Positions 48,016 through 61,900 of a stretch of DNA of 64,000 nucleotides are shown here, one piece after another. A program made the translations under genes and the position numbers. The DNA is from Takakia lepidozioides (Eukaryota; Streptophyta; Takakiopsida; Takakiales; Takakiaceae). Positions within the stretch are counted from its first letter, which is position 1, and every line of letters starts with the position of its first letter. The DNA lies in assembly GCA_030704615.1 (NCBI GenBank), contig CM060732.1, positions 79,633,171 through 79,697,170 of the forward strand, given 5' to 3'. The notes below the pieces were generated by a model that saw only the letters and a program-made list of their open reading frames with translations, ran no database searches and was not told the DNA's origin.

Positions 48016-51000
48016 TTACTTCGATTTCAGAATGGCATGGTTTGTGGCAGTAATGTGCTTGAACAACTGAGACCTGCAATCCAGACCCAAACAACAACCA
48101 AATTCAGCATCACAATGATACTTTGTGAACCTTCTGTATCACTGTAGTAAGTGGAACCATGACCACTTCCAAGGCCATCAGCTTGCGTCCGGCCTAAACA
48201 CTAGGCCATCTGTTAGATGCTTCTAGAGATTCCAGGAGAATTTATAAAATTAAAATGACTCAAAGTAGTGGAAAAGACTATGTCACAAGGAGGCGTGAAT
48301 CCACTGAACCTCGAGAGCCTATTTCAACAAAAACACACCAACATGGCATACACAAAACACACAACAATAGAGCAAAGTGAATAATAAAAGAAAATGAACT
48401 CTCACTTCCAGCAATTCACAAATCTCAACCCACCTTGAATCAAAGTCTTGACCACAAGTCTCACAAGTGTTTGAATCTTGCTTGACCCCTCCCTGCAAAT
48501 GTCATTCAGCTCTTTAGTAGTACCCAAATAAAGTTTTAAAAACAGCCAAAATTGTGACCACGATGTCTTCACATAAGCTTCCCACCATCTTTTACACTAT
48601 CAAGGGTACTGATTCCTCGGTGTTCAATAAACATTTTTCCCTGTTGATTAGAACACCCATATCAGAATAATCATATTAGGAGAGGCATACATAGTAAGCA
48701 GTTATCGGGTGCCATGACAATGTACACCTCACATCAAACAAGCAAACGAGATTGTATGGATATTGATAACCTATATATTGAAGATACATGGAAGACATCC
48801 CAACACACAAATCAACCTTTTTAGATTTCTTCATTTCATGATACATGAATAAGGTGACTTTCCACCACTCTAACTGGAAGGGGAAACTAGGTATACATAT
48901 ATACTTGAAAGCAGTAGCAGACCACGACAACATGATGTGGGACAAAGAGTATTAAAAAGGAAACAAAGGAGGCAGGAAAGGGCAGGAGGAGCTGCAAGTG
49001 AGAGACAAAGATTATACGTTAGTGGACAGCAAACATCCAAGACTTTCAAGTACCTTGTTCTTCTTATTCTTGCCCCCCTTCTTCCCTCGTTCATTTAGTG
49101 AGGGAATGGCCTTCGAGTGTCTGCCATCCACTCCTCCATTCTGCTTGCTGCGAGAAATCTCTTTTGTTTCCCTGCTACCATTTTGCTGCAATCTCCCACG
49201 CTGTAGAGCCTTGGCGTTGCCCCCCACAGCTGTCAACTCATCTGTTGTGACAAAGTTGTTTTCATTACCTAGACTTGCTCCTTTCAGAAGTTGCTGGATG
49301 GAATCAAGCTCTGCTGCTGCAGACACATGCCGATCTAAAGCAGCCGCATTCTTCTTCTCCTGTTTAATTCTCCTCTTTGTCTGGGCCATACCCAAGCTGC
49401 CACCTCTCTCCTGGTTTTCGCTTTTTACAGTTTCCTGTTCACTAACTGAAATCTCTATTTCTTCGGATGAATCCACACTCATGTCACTTGAGTCCTTACT
49501 TGGATCCCCGTCAGCAGAAGCGCCATTCTGCCAGCCCCTTTGAGAATTAAGCATTGCAGCAAGCATGGCATCATCATCACCCTGATCCTCATCATGCTCA
49601 ACACATTCCTCACCCAACAACTCACCCTTTTTACTTCGTGAAGATGGGTCAACAACATGCTCAGTGGACACTAGCTCGTCCGCTTCATCTGAAGACCTCA
49701 GATTCGAGTTCTCATCCACTTCACTTGCACCCTTGTGCCTACTTCTGTGTGAATTTAACATAGCTGCAAGCATAAAGTCTTCATCGTCATTGTCATTGTC
49801 TTCACCATCAACGGATTCGGACCGCAGACTGCTATTGCTAGGGTTGGGAATGTCCTGTTGCCTGGCAGTTGTTGGGTGTGCGGCGTTCGAGGCATCTTCA
49901 TCGAGATCACTCAAATCACTCACCTGCAACAAGATTTGGTCAGTTTGAATAGTTTACCAGAGCAACACAGGAGTCATAAAAATAAAAAAATTCAAAGCTG
50001 TACAGCAAGAATTGCAAAGATCAACGCCTCTCACACTCAATCAATGCCCACACTGTTGGCAAACAATGGTAATAGAGTCAGGGACTACTGATTAAAGGTC
50101 ATTGAAGATTACCTCTTCTTCACAAGGTGCACCATCATCTGCAGAGGCCTTCTCCATCTCAGACCTCTCTCTTTGCTTGGACCCATGAGTTTCGACCTCC
50201 ACTTCCGACTCCTGGTCTCTTACTATCTGCTCTCTTTCTAGTATCTCATCTTCTTCCAAAAAGGCATCCTTCAGTGACGCAGCCCTTTCTATGTGCTTCT
50301 TCGACTTTTCATGGTTCTTCCATTGCTTGTCCGATCGGAAGCGCTTCCCACAAATTATGCAATAATACTCATGACGGTCATCCTCTTTAGGTACTGTTTT
50401 ACCCTTGTCCGATCGGACCCAATCATAGCTGCCCTGGTTCTCATCCTCGACAAGACCATCGTCATCACTGTGCTCACCATCATCTTCTCCATCCGGTATT
50501 GTCCAATCTTGCTCTTTGTACAGTCGAGCCAGCTCCTGCCGCTCCTTCTCGAGTTGTTGCTGACGGAGCTTCCGCGATTGCTCTTTCTCTTTCTGAAGGC
50601 GTTGCAATTCCAGCTGTTTCTCCATCACTCGCTTGTCTCGTTTTTTGACAAAGGCCGCAAATTGGCGAACAGAGTCATTGAACTCCCTTCGTTTTCGCTT
50701 CCTGATCTTATTGTTATCCTCCTCCATAAGCCTTCGTACCTTGCGACTCGGTGCCGATAAGACATCGTACTCGTCACACCAGCCGAAATCCTTGACAGTG
50801 CTAAATCCCAGCCAAAAGTGGTAAAACGCAGCCACCGCAGGGTACGGTGTTCCCGGCCCCTTCAATTCGGGTGCATCTCGAACAGATCCAGCTCCGTAAT
50901 TACGTGCGAACATCTGCTCTTGAAGTTGCAACTTCCTAAAAACTTCACCATACACCGCATAAAACCCTTTCCCTGATTCACCATATCCAGAGAAAGCTGT

Positions 51001-51336
51001 CGGTGAGAAGTAGGGCCACACATTGAAGTCATAGTCACTAACGGTGGCGGATGCAGAAGAAGTTGAAGACGACAAAATGGCAGAGCGATGGGAATCATAC
51101 CATTGCCGCTCAAGGGGGTCAGAGAGAATCTCATAGGCGCGAGAGACCAATTGAAAGCGAACGGTGGCCTCTTGGTAAACTTCCGGAGAGGCCCCACTCT
51201 GCTGTATCTTGTCAGGGTGCCATTTCAAAGCCTGCTTTCTGTACCCGCTTCTCACCTCATCAGCACTCGCACTCCGCTCAACTCCTAGCACCTCGTACAG
51301 GCACTCTTGGATGTGCCCTCCCTGTAGAGGCGCCAT
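48016..51336 (-). CDS. JJJ1: J-domain and C2H2 zinc-finger protein of the JJJ1/DNAJC21 family
   Basis: This is an Hsp70 co-chaperone of cytosolic 60S ribosome maturation; in yeast Jjj1 works with Rei1 and Ssa to release Arx1. Four exons: 51336-50113, 49923-49054, 48492-48434 and 48073-48016 (TAA). All phases agree, giving 736 residues. Residues about 10-85 form the J domain, with HPD at 40-42 and HPDK. A conserved middle part (FYHFWLGFST, FGWCDEYD) is a JJJ1 signature. A long charged helix follows at about 200-275. The first zinc finger is C326-x2-C329, H342 and H348. The acidic region in exon 2 includes two MLAAMLNS repeats. The second finger spans the last two exons: C708-x2-C711-x12-H724-x5-H730. 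It ends in a basic ILKSK tail. Two telo-box motifs lie 230-310 bp upstream of the ATG, fitting co-regulation with ribosome genes. Confidence 0.95.
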
Positions 51337-52920
51337 CCTCCTCGTATCCCCCTTTGTCCTCCTTTCTCAGCTGTTCCTATGATACAAAGCTTGATACCGC
51401 TAGTCCAATACCACAACAGCGATGACTACGCCACCACCATCACTCGCAAAATATCAACGACCTTGACTGAACCTCCGATGCATCAGATTCACGAGACTTG
51501 ATAATCGGTACTTATCGAGCCAGAATTCCACACGCTCCTTCATCGATTTGCTTCACGCATCCCAAACCCTAATACAGAAAAGCCTCCCTCTCTCGCTCCC
51601 CCGCCCTCCCTCCATGCACAAGGCTCACTGAAACCACTAACCCTAAAAGGATGGACATGCTTCGACGAACGACAAATATGGACGAACATGTGAATAGAAA
51701 CGAACGTACTCTCTTGGACGAAATCTGTCTTCCGTCTAAGAATTGTGGATGAACGTAAGTAGCTAGATGAGAGAAGTATTTCATTCGTCCATGATAATCC
51801 AAAGACAAATCTGATAGCTTATCTTACAGTTTAATTATAAAAACCGTTGCAGAAAAATACGGCCCCGTGTCCTGGACTTGCCTTTTGGGCTCCTTCCCTT
51901 TCACACGGCTCCACACGGGGGCTATCCGGTCGTCACAGTGTAGAATGACCATTCTAGCCGGTCGTCGCTGGGGGAGCTCCGAGGAGCGACGGGTGATTAC
52001 CGGTGGGCACTTGTAGCGCGCGGCTCCCTTGTTGCTCTATGGATCTCAGAGTCTCTTGTCTCTAGTCTCTACTTTGAGCTCTGTGTGTCTCTCTGATTCT
52101 GTGTCTGTGATGACACGGAAGGGAAGTGTGTAATGAGGAGGCGGAGAGGATTTTCCTTAGCACTGAGAAAACGGACCACTTTTTGGTAATGAGGAGACGG
52201 ATATTTTGTTTTTCTGCTATTCATGTTCTGTATTCCTTGGATCTTGGGACTTCCCGAGGACAGTATCTCTCTCTCTCTCTGTGGTAAATTCCAAACCTTG
52301 CCTTTCCGTTCCTGCACTATCCCGAACACTATGCCTGGACTTTGCAGGGCATGTGGCGGCATGGAGACGGTGTGGTTGTGGAATGCAAGGGGATTTTATC
52401 GTCAATTGTGGACTAGTAACTTTCGCTTCAGAGAAGTGCAACCACTAAATGTTACTAAAATGGTTGGTGTCATGTGTGCTCCGCGCATTCACAACACGTC
52501 ACCTGAAGTTTATGCAACTCGTGGAGACCTCAGACACAGTGCAGCACATCTTCGTGTTGAAGAGTGTTGAAGAGAGTCCCGTCACTACATTCTTTGTGAG
52601 CAGCATGTGCTCAGAGCATCCGGATATAGCGGGCTTATTGATCGTCGTGTTTTCACAGAGCTGAAATAAAATTACGTTCTCAGCGACGACCATTTCCTCC
52701 CAACAAACTACAAAATGCTAGTCCTAATTCCTGGCGTAACACAGCCTAACATATGACACTAATAAGTACTTGCGGACCTCCTGTGACAGTCATAACATGC
52801 ATCAACGCAGGATGGCAAGGTCTTGATTGATCCGATCACTGAGTAGTCTCTACTAGTTTAAAGGACTCTGGTCAATTCAGGTAGGTTGTAGCACTTTGAC
52901 GCCAAATCAGAACTGCAAAC
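51337..52920. other. divergent promoter region of J-protein and kinesin genes
   Basis: This 1.6-kb gap lies between two ATGs on opposite strands. It contains the telo-boxes (listed separately), a GC-rich patch at 51860-52030 with two CCGGTCGTC direct repeats, and a CT microsatellite near 52266. A 115-codon open frame at 52223-52570 has no family resemblance and is probably leader sequence. Confidence 0.55.
51564..51647. promoter_or_regulatory. two telo-box motifs upstream of the J-protein gene
   Basis: AAACCCTAA occurs at 51564-51572 and AACCCTAAA at 51639-51647. The telo-box (AAACCCTA) is a known plant promoter element enriched at ribosomal protein and ribosome-biogenesis genes. The motifs lie about 230 and 305 bp upstream of the JJJ1-type ATG at 51336. 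The functional link is an inference from position and gene role. Confidence 0.6.
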
Positions 52921-55900
52921 ATGGAGCCCCACGAGGCAGGATGCAGAGTGAAGGTGCACTTGAGAATGAGGCCCTCCTCGAAACTCTCGCCGGCCATTCA
53001 CATTGACGAAGCCAATGGCACAGTCCGAATCGATGTGCAGAAGCATCATGGCGGAGGGCCCCCGAAGAACTACAGCGACCAGATGGTGTTTTCTCTAGAC
53101 AACATAATTCAGGTTAAAACCTATCCCGAGAAAATTCTCATAAACATTTGTTCCTGCCAGGCGAAGCTTGAATTCAGGGCAGTTTGTAGCTTGTGTTTGG
53201 TGCTCAAAGCCTTCCCAGTATGTTAGGCGTATCTGTAGCTACATCTTGGACAGAGGAGTTGGAAGTGGTGTGCCTGGAAGGATCTTGCATGGGACAAATG
53301 AAACCTCTACCTATAGGACTTAATTTTGCTGGTTGGACTTGCATCATGTGACTTCTTCGTAGGGAGGTGAGTGCTAATACCGAGGGTGAGTCTGCATGGT
53401 CTGTCGGGTGTTTGCAGACAAACAATCAGGAAACTGTGTTTGAGTTGTGTGCTAGGCAAGTAGTGGAAGATGTGCTGGGCGGTTATAATGGCACCATTTT
53501 GGCATATGGTCAGACAGGATCCGGCAAAACTCTTACCATGACTGGTGACACAAAGGTCACTTCTCTTCTGAAAACTTCTTATCAATTTCACCATTGCTGG
53601 ACCCGATCAACAAACTGAAGGCTTATCCTGTCTAGAAACCTTGGGAATGCAAGTTTTTAAAGTACTTCAAGCTGTTGCCCTGACCTCTTGTTGATTCTGA
53701 TTTTATGGAGAAGTTATACCTCAGCCTCTAAAACCATTGCCGGTTCCCTAACCCTAGTTAGTAGCTCAGACCTTTCCCACATAAGTGCCCTGGCCTGTGG
53801 TCTGTAATTCATCTCGTGGCAGACATGAATGGCTGGATTTTAAGGTGACCTAACAGGGAAATTTATAGAAGAGCAAAGTTTTTGGTCTGGCTTTTGTCAT
53901 TATTGTCACTTTCACACCAAGGTACAACATTATAGTGACAGGTTGTCGTGCAGGTCTATGCACAAAGGGGGATTGTGCCCAGGGCAGTTCATCGAATTTT
54001 TGAGGAGAAGGAGATGAAACCTGAATCTGGCATTACTGTACACATGTCCTATCTTGAAGTGTACAATGAGGTGTGTCTCCCATTTTGGGCAACGATTCTC
54101 TGTCTAATATATTTCTCAAAGCCAAACCAGTTATTGCAGTTCTTTCATGCAACCATCGTGTGTGCTGCCTCTGCAAGTTTGAGTGTGTGAGTGTGCTGGA
54201 CTACAGTAGTACTTGAGCCACACAGATTTATGTGACAAAATCTGCTCTAAGGGATGAGGTTGAAACTTCTTACCATGATGTACCAGTGATCTCCTGTAGC
54301 TGAATCGGACGTAGACATTAGGAAAGGACACACTGGTCCCAGCCACTTGCTACCTTGTAGAGGTTTAAGGAATCAGCTGAAGCTTTCCTGCAGTACAAGT
54401 CACCAGGCTAGTCCAGTCAGATATGCATGTTTTTTCATTTTTTGTCAGATATGCATATCAAGCTCCTTTTAAGCGAGGGATCGCATTGATTTTGCATAGA
54501 GTGGGCTGTCAGGGCCTAGGTGGCCACACTTTGCAAAACCCCCCGTTTGCTAGTGGGCGGCCCTGGAGTGCCCTCCACTGAAAATGAAATAGAAAATGTC
54601 AAGGGATCGCCATAGCACTTGGGCAGCATTGCTCTCCAGGTACCGAGTCCCAGAACTTTTGGTCCTCCATCACTCACTCAATAGGGTATGATATCATTAG
54701 TAGGCAGATGTGGAACAAATTTCGTGATCCTCAACGAAGTAGGCTGCAAGGAGGTTAGTGAGATGCCTTCTCTGGCTTCTGGGTGGCAAATTTGTCTCCC
54801 ACTGTTTTTACTTCTGCTTAGTCCTGAAGTGGGTGAGAAGGGTGCACGAGACAGGGAATTTACGACCTTCTGCCAAGGAAAACAGGAGCACCAGCAGGTT
54901 GCCTTATGGCTATGGAGGAGAATGGTCTTGTGGAGATCAAGGGATTGACAAAGGTAGCAGTGGCGAATGAGGAGGAAACCCTTAAACTATTTTTGGAAGG
55001 CGAGAAGAACAGATCTGTTGCCCCTCATACCCTCAATCAGGTCTGTAAGTTGGCGATTTTGAAGTTTATACTCTCTGTGACACATAGGATGAATTAATGA
55101 AGTCACCAACGAGCTAAGATGTACCGGCCGATATAGATACCATCTATCAACTGGATGGCAACATCTTAAGATTATTTTGCATATGGAGGAAATGTGGTCT
55201 TGTAATTGGAGATTGCGTGCACTTCACCACATACTCCAAAGGAAGTCTTAATGTTGATTTGTTGTTGGTTCCTCAACCTACCATACGGTCACACATCTAC
55301 CAATCATGTAAAAAAATTCTCTAATATGTGGATAGCTTCTCCCAAAGAACCATCCCTTACCTTCTTGCTTAACTCTCAAGATGCACTGATGGGATGAACC
55401 CATTTAAACTTCGTGTTAAACATATTATCCTTGTCTTGGTATGCAGTTCAAACTTAATTAATATCCAATGCTAACAGCTGTCAAGCAGGTCCCATTGTGT
55501 GCTTACATTGTATGTTGAGCGACGTGCGGGAGTCATGAGGACATGGCAGGATGTGACAGTGGCAAAGCTGAATCTGGTGGATTTAGCCGGCTCTGAACGT
55601 TTGAAACGAACAGATGTGGGAGGCCAGACAAAGAAGGAGGCCATGTCAATCAATAAGTCCCTCACATTCCTTGAGCAGGTATGCCACATCAAGCCATAGC
55701 ATGTCTGTCTGGTGAGCCTCCTGTGGACACTATAAATTTCTGTCATTTTGTCTCCCTTTAGTAGTTCACTAGGAAACTCTATCATGACCTTTGGGATGGT
55801 TTGTCCTTCCCTTGTCCTGGTGGTGGTTATTCCACGTTGACCAAAGTGGATGTTATAAAGTTTCTTTGATTTGTTCTTTCTCTCTTTCTTAGTATGTACA

Positions 55901-58900
55901 CCCACAAGCTACAGCAATCAACCAGTACCATCTCTCAGCATGTATGTACATGTGTAAGTATCTGCATATGGCCTTCTTCTGCCGTTACTTCAGAGAAAGC
56001 CACACCATCATTCCTGTGGCTATTTGTGGAATCGGGCTCTCTTGTTAAATCAACCCTGACATGAAAGGTTGGTGGGGTGCAGGCGGTGTATGCTCTGAGA
56101 CAAGGCCAAGGCCATGTCCCATTCCGACAGAGCCGACTCACCACTCTTCTCAAGGATGCCCTGGGTGGCAATTGCAAAACTGTATTGATTGTGTGTGCAT
56201 GGCCAGAAGACTACTTCTTGGATGAGACGGTAATTCTGCAGCACCTCTAGGGAGAAGCTGATGACTTCTCCATATTGGTTTTTGTACTCGTAATCTTGTT
56301 CACACAGCATCGAACCCTTCAAGCAATTGGGGGTTACTTCTTTCTTGATGATCCTGAAAAGGTGCTGCATTTTAATCTTGAAGGCCAGGTTCCTCATGCT
56401 TGGGTATATTAGTCATGCCAGCAGTCTCAATTCTTCTCTCCAGACTGTTACAGATTTGTTATCATTTCTTGTCATTGAAGCCTTCTACTAGCAGATAGTG
56501 GGCAATTTCATCCACAGCAACATCCAAATGTATTTCTATTGACCATAAAATGTGTCGAACATAAAAAACCTTGAAAAACAAGAGGCTACCATTGACAATT
56601 TCCAGAGTATCCTTTCTTCTGTTCCTAGATTCACTGGCAACTGCTTAGAGGAACTTCGTCCACCTTCCAAACGGAAGGCAGGAGTTCTTTGGTGTGAAGA
56701 TACGCCATAATTTACACTCGCTTCAGCAGGAGTCCACCTTTTCTTCCGTTTTGAAGTAGAGGAACTTCAGTCCTAGGAGCAATGGTTTGGCAGTTCACAG
56801 TGAGAGGAGCAGACGGAAATCCCTGCCACCCTGAGAGGAAGAATTGTAAGTTGATAAATTAGAAAGATTCTTAACCTCTGGCCATAGGGCTCACCTTTTT
56901 TTTGTTATACTTTGGCTTCTGCCTAAAGAATGGAAGGGTGAAAACTCATCCGAGTTTTTGTTTCTGAGGCACCCAGTGTACATAATGGGAGACGTGGGGA
57001 ACTCATGCGAACCCCCACTCGAACTCAAACTCTTGAGAAAGTTGGGTTGATAATCTGGATTCTGGAACACATAACCACAGTTGACCAGGCCAAAGGGGCT
57101 GCCAATTCTTACTCTATATTACTAGATATAAGCAGGTACAGGTATCTCGATGCAGTCATCTTGATGACACTGTGACATGCACAGATAAGTACACTGAGGT
57201 TTGCGCAGCGTGTCAAGTTTCTCAAAACAAGTGCAGTAATTAACAAAAAGATGGACCACGCAAGCAATGAGAGGTTCTTCTTACAAGCTCCACACGATCT
57301 ATTCATATGCTTGGATTCTGAGAAAGCTAGCTTGAAATAAAAAATTGTTGACTGCAAACAACTAATAATTACTTGTCAGGTGAAGAACAGCTTTTTCATG
57401 TACAAGTTTGGTTCTTGCTTATACTTTTCCAAGTTCAACACCCTTAGGTTGCCACTCAAAAGGGTGCATGTCTATGTGTGGATGTATCTGAGAAAGACAG
57501 AAGATAGAACCTCTGTAACATCCATAGGAGGCCAGAGAAAGAAGAAAGATGGATAGTCTATCTCTTAGGTCAAAGTGACAGAAGTAGAACAACTGAGAGA
57601 CACAGAGAGAAAGAGAAAGTGGGAAACTTCATAATGTCCACAGAGTCCCCCAAGGGCCCATTGGACAAAGTAGCAACAAGAAACCCTGATCAAAATACAC
57701 AAAACGATGCCAGAAACTTGGGCACATCAATGTCTTGCCTGTTTTGATTTGAATGCGCTTTTTGGGTGATCTAAATTCTTGCCATACACCAAAACCCTGA
57801 AACAAGAAGAGAGGAGCAGTTGGAGGAAAACTGGAGTCTTTCTGATGTTGTGACAGGCGATACGTGAGAGAGATTTCAGACCTGAAGCAGGAGTTGGCCC
57901 TAAGGGATGCTCTTACTGGTCGTGCCAACATCTGCTATGATGAGTTGACGTAAGTTGGCTCAATTTGTCCCAAAGATGGGAAGTTTAACGCTGACTGTGT
58001 GCCAGTGTTTGCTGGGACTCCTTTCCTGGGTAGTTGCTGCTGAGAAGCTCTGAAAACAAATGTACATGCTTTTTTGTACCAAATGACTCACCATGCCAGC
58101 AATATGTTTGAAGAACTCAAATCAATTTGAAATGTTTTGAGTAGCTTTTTGGCGACTGTCGGGCAATCATGTTTATCTGTTAGTGTTGTAGTTGCTACTT
58201 TAACTGAATGCAAAGGGTCAATAAACAGCTTATTTAATTGGATTTACCTTATCTTCTAGACATCCGTTTGAGTGCCTTACAAAGCCCCATTTCCTCAGCT
58301 ATTAGGGCAAGTATAACTGACAACCAGATAGTTAATGAAATTTACCTTTTGTCTCACTTAAACAACTCTGATGTTTGGAGATGTTTGGATATAAGTAACA
58401 GAGTGATTTGCAGGATATGGCTGGCCATAAGTGTCTTGGAATGAAAGGACACAGCACAATTCATGTCTGTCGACCACAAACTTCTCCAGTCATTGTTAGA
58501 CATTGTTCACTGCTCCTCCACCCATCACATGACTTTTTTCAACCTATCAACCATGTTGTGTAGGAATGGTCACCCTCTCAGAGCCAGTTTTGGCTTTTCA
58601 CACATCAGGTTCATGTTGGGAATGTGTGGGTGGTTGCAGGGAAGAAATGAGAGCTGAGCTTCGGGATAGGATTCAAGCCTTTCTTTCGGATGAAGGAGAG
58701 ATTGACAACATCCCCATTGAAAACTTCAAACAGGTACACAGAGGTAGAACACAATTTGGCTGCTTGCACGAAGACAGACGAGACAGAGAGAGAGTTGATG
58801 GACAGGTTGACAGGTAAATGTTGAACATTGGTCCAGACATAGCACTGAGGGTCCAGTGCCTGCAGGATATTAAACCTCCCAGAGCTGGTTCTGGGGACTT

Positions 58901-61900
58901 ACCCCACCGTGCTGGGAAAGTTAGCCTGAATCTTCCATAGAATTAAGGGCTGCATGGGCATTGTACCTTAATATAGATGTGGTATGTGTGACTGTGGTTG
59001 CATAACCAGTGGCGCTGGTAATGAATGGCCAGTATGTACTTGTCTTCTTGGAGAAATGTGATCATGTGGCTTTGATTACATTGTCAAGCAGTCATTAGGG
59101 ATCAGATTGAGAAAGAAAGAAAGAATATAAAAAGGAACAAACCTTAGTTTCACCATGGAAGGGCCATGGGACCAAGCAAAAGTGCAAGGGAGAACTAAAA
59201 TAACTCCAAAAGACCCCAAACATCACACGGAGAAAGACCACCTCACGCAGGTCGGCTGCCGAGCACTTCTATCCACAAAGCTGGAGGCCTTGTTTGTTTG
59301 AGACAAAAATAAAAAGAAACAGCTGAACACCTCTGCCTAGGATGAGGTGTGTCTGAAGAGGCAGCTGTATCTGCTCCTTGGTCAAAGTTGAACATATTGG
59401 TAGGACATGTGGAAGGTGTGACTGGAGGTAGTTCAGGTTAGGTTAAATTCCAGGTACGACAAAAGATACTATGCACTCCATTCACATGCAAAGCAGTCAT
59501 AGTTTGCAGTAGCATTATGCAGATCTCTCTGGCATTATCTCAGCTATATTTCGTGTTAAAGGGTAGCCAGTTTCCATATTCAAAGTATGTGGAAAACACC
59601 ACGAATGCTTTAGTTACAACTGAAAACTGACATGGTAGGATAGATGGAATGTGATGGTGGACATGTGTTCAGGTGAAGGAGTTATTCTGCCTTTTTAAGG
59701 AGGCTCAGCTCTCCCTTCGTGCTGAGGTACGTTTCTATACACAAACTAGTGGTCCCCATTAGAGAGCTCTGGAGCCAGTTGGATGCAAATAGTGTTGGAT
59801 AACTTTCATCCAGCTCAGTTGATGGAGACCTGCACCTCTATACCCCCTCATGCACACAAAGGTACACAAGGCACCGGGTGAAGGTGGGGAGTTAAGAATT
59901 AAGATATGCACACTGTGCACTGGGAAGGATGCAGCTGGAGAAGTTGCTGCAGGATTATGGAGGTGACCCAGAAACAAAGGAGAGAGGTCAGCTTGAAGGC
60001 TTTGGTGTTGGTGAGGATAAGGCTCAGGTATCTTTATGCTCTCTCCATCCGTTGCTGTGTTTGAATTTGGGGGAGAGAAGCAGCAGTTGCATGGTTACCA
60101 ATTTCACATTTCGGTTGGTTCAAACTTGATGTTTCCAAGGCCATGCCAGTTGATAATTCCTTCGTTGAAGGTTTTCTCTAAAGGCCTCTTTTTATAACAT
60201 TTCTTAAGACTGCGGTGAATCTTCCATCACCAAGAGTCACTGATATTCCCCGGGGGGTTTGAACTCCAAAGTGAGTCAATGACTGTATGGTAATTCAAGC
60301 ACTAATAACTGCATCTGGAACAAGAACAAATCTGTTATATTGCCGCAGGCCAATTCTCACACCACTGCTGGCCTAAACGTGCTTGTTTAGGCAGATGGTA
60401 ATTTGATGGTTTGAATGGGGTTGGCAGGACCTTCATGTGGGCACTGCCCCACCTGATGCGAGACCAGACAGTCCAGAGATGGCAGCTGGCTTGAACCCTC
60501 AGTTTAAGCAATGTAACCTATCCATGGTGGACTACAAGGAAAATGAGACACCCATCGGCTCATGGGAATGTGACAGCGAACTCAGAAACGAAGTACTCTT
60601 TCTGACCTAAAACAAAAGTAGCCTGGGGTGGAAACAGAAACTTTCATGGTATATTGTGGACCAGAAACTCAGGAAAATGGTACATGAACAAATCATGCAT
60701 GGGTGTGTGGTGGCTCCTGCTTTAGAAGCATAGGAAAAGCTATCAAATCTTGCCTTCCATTTTTCCTCATCCGTAATTTGCGGATGCAGGCATTTGTGGA
60801 GTTTAGGCACAGTACAGCAGAGGGGAAGGAGCGAGAGTCCATGCTTACAAGCAAGCACTCGGAACACGGGTATGAATTGCCACAAAGGTATGTGTTTGTG
60901 GGCCACCCTGTGCTCTTGAGAATCCAGCAGTTACAACAAAGCAGTCGCACACATGAATGACCAGATCAATATTGGAATCTAAACAGAGAGGAGAGAAGGT
61001 TCTAGTTAAATTATAGACCCTGGATGATAACAAGAAATGTCAATCTCAAACACATGCAACTGCGTAAAAAGTCATGGCTTGAACTGAACATCTTTCTCTG
61101 GGGTCACACGATGATCTCTGTCAAATCGCAAGCGCCCACTGATTGAATCAGGAAACTTGAATATAAAACGAAATGATGGGATGTGTAACGAGCTCTCTTA
61201 TTTGTATTTATGCAAGAGCAGACAGTTATTGACAAATGTTTTGGTGCTAGTGGTGTCGATAGCAGTAAGAAGCGATGTGCTCGTGACATTTGTGCCTGTG
61301 TCAATGAAGCAAAGCAAGAAATCCAGGAGATCAAGGTAAGCAGTACAAACCGAAACCTGAGCACTAATCTCTCCCTAATCCTGATAGCTCAACTTGGAGG
61401 AAGTGGCTAGCTTTGCGGACTGAGTTATGTATCCAAATACTGTGATTACACCTTTGTATACTACGCAACTACTTCAACAGCCTCTGAAGGGTTTTCCTTA
61501 TTGAACTACTGCCAGTTGTCAAGAGCTTTGCAGCTTGCCTCAAATTTTCATTACTTCAACTCTGCTCATGACAGCTTAATCCGGCAACAACTGGGCTGTA
61601 AAATGAATTCTGATGCAAGGTGATAAAAGGATCTGAATGTTACAGGGTGCCGGGAGAATTTCAACACTTCAAAATATTGACTCTACACCTGATGTGCAGA
61701 AGTTGCTGGAGGAAGGGACGGCAGACAGGAATGGCAGGCCTGATAGTGCAGGCATGGATGAAATACTTGACAACAGCAAGATGCAGATCACAAACAGGTG
61801 CATTCTGGCTCTTTCAATGGAGGTGATTTCGATTTGTAGGTGTAATTCCCTTCCAGAAGGTTTTTTTGCTTTTTCCTGTGGCTGCAGAAAGCACTGTCAA

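Noticed and set aside
53745-53760. Telomere-like CCCTAACCCTA in a kinesin intron
   Set aside because: Only about one and a half repeats and not in a promoter; too short to mean a telomeric insertion.
57434-57475. Sequence reading NTLR in the kinesin gene, resembling the STLRFA motif with a one-base deletion
   Set aside because: The true motif (ISTLRFAQR) is found intact at 57185-57273 with correct splice sites and phases on both sides, so this is coincidence.
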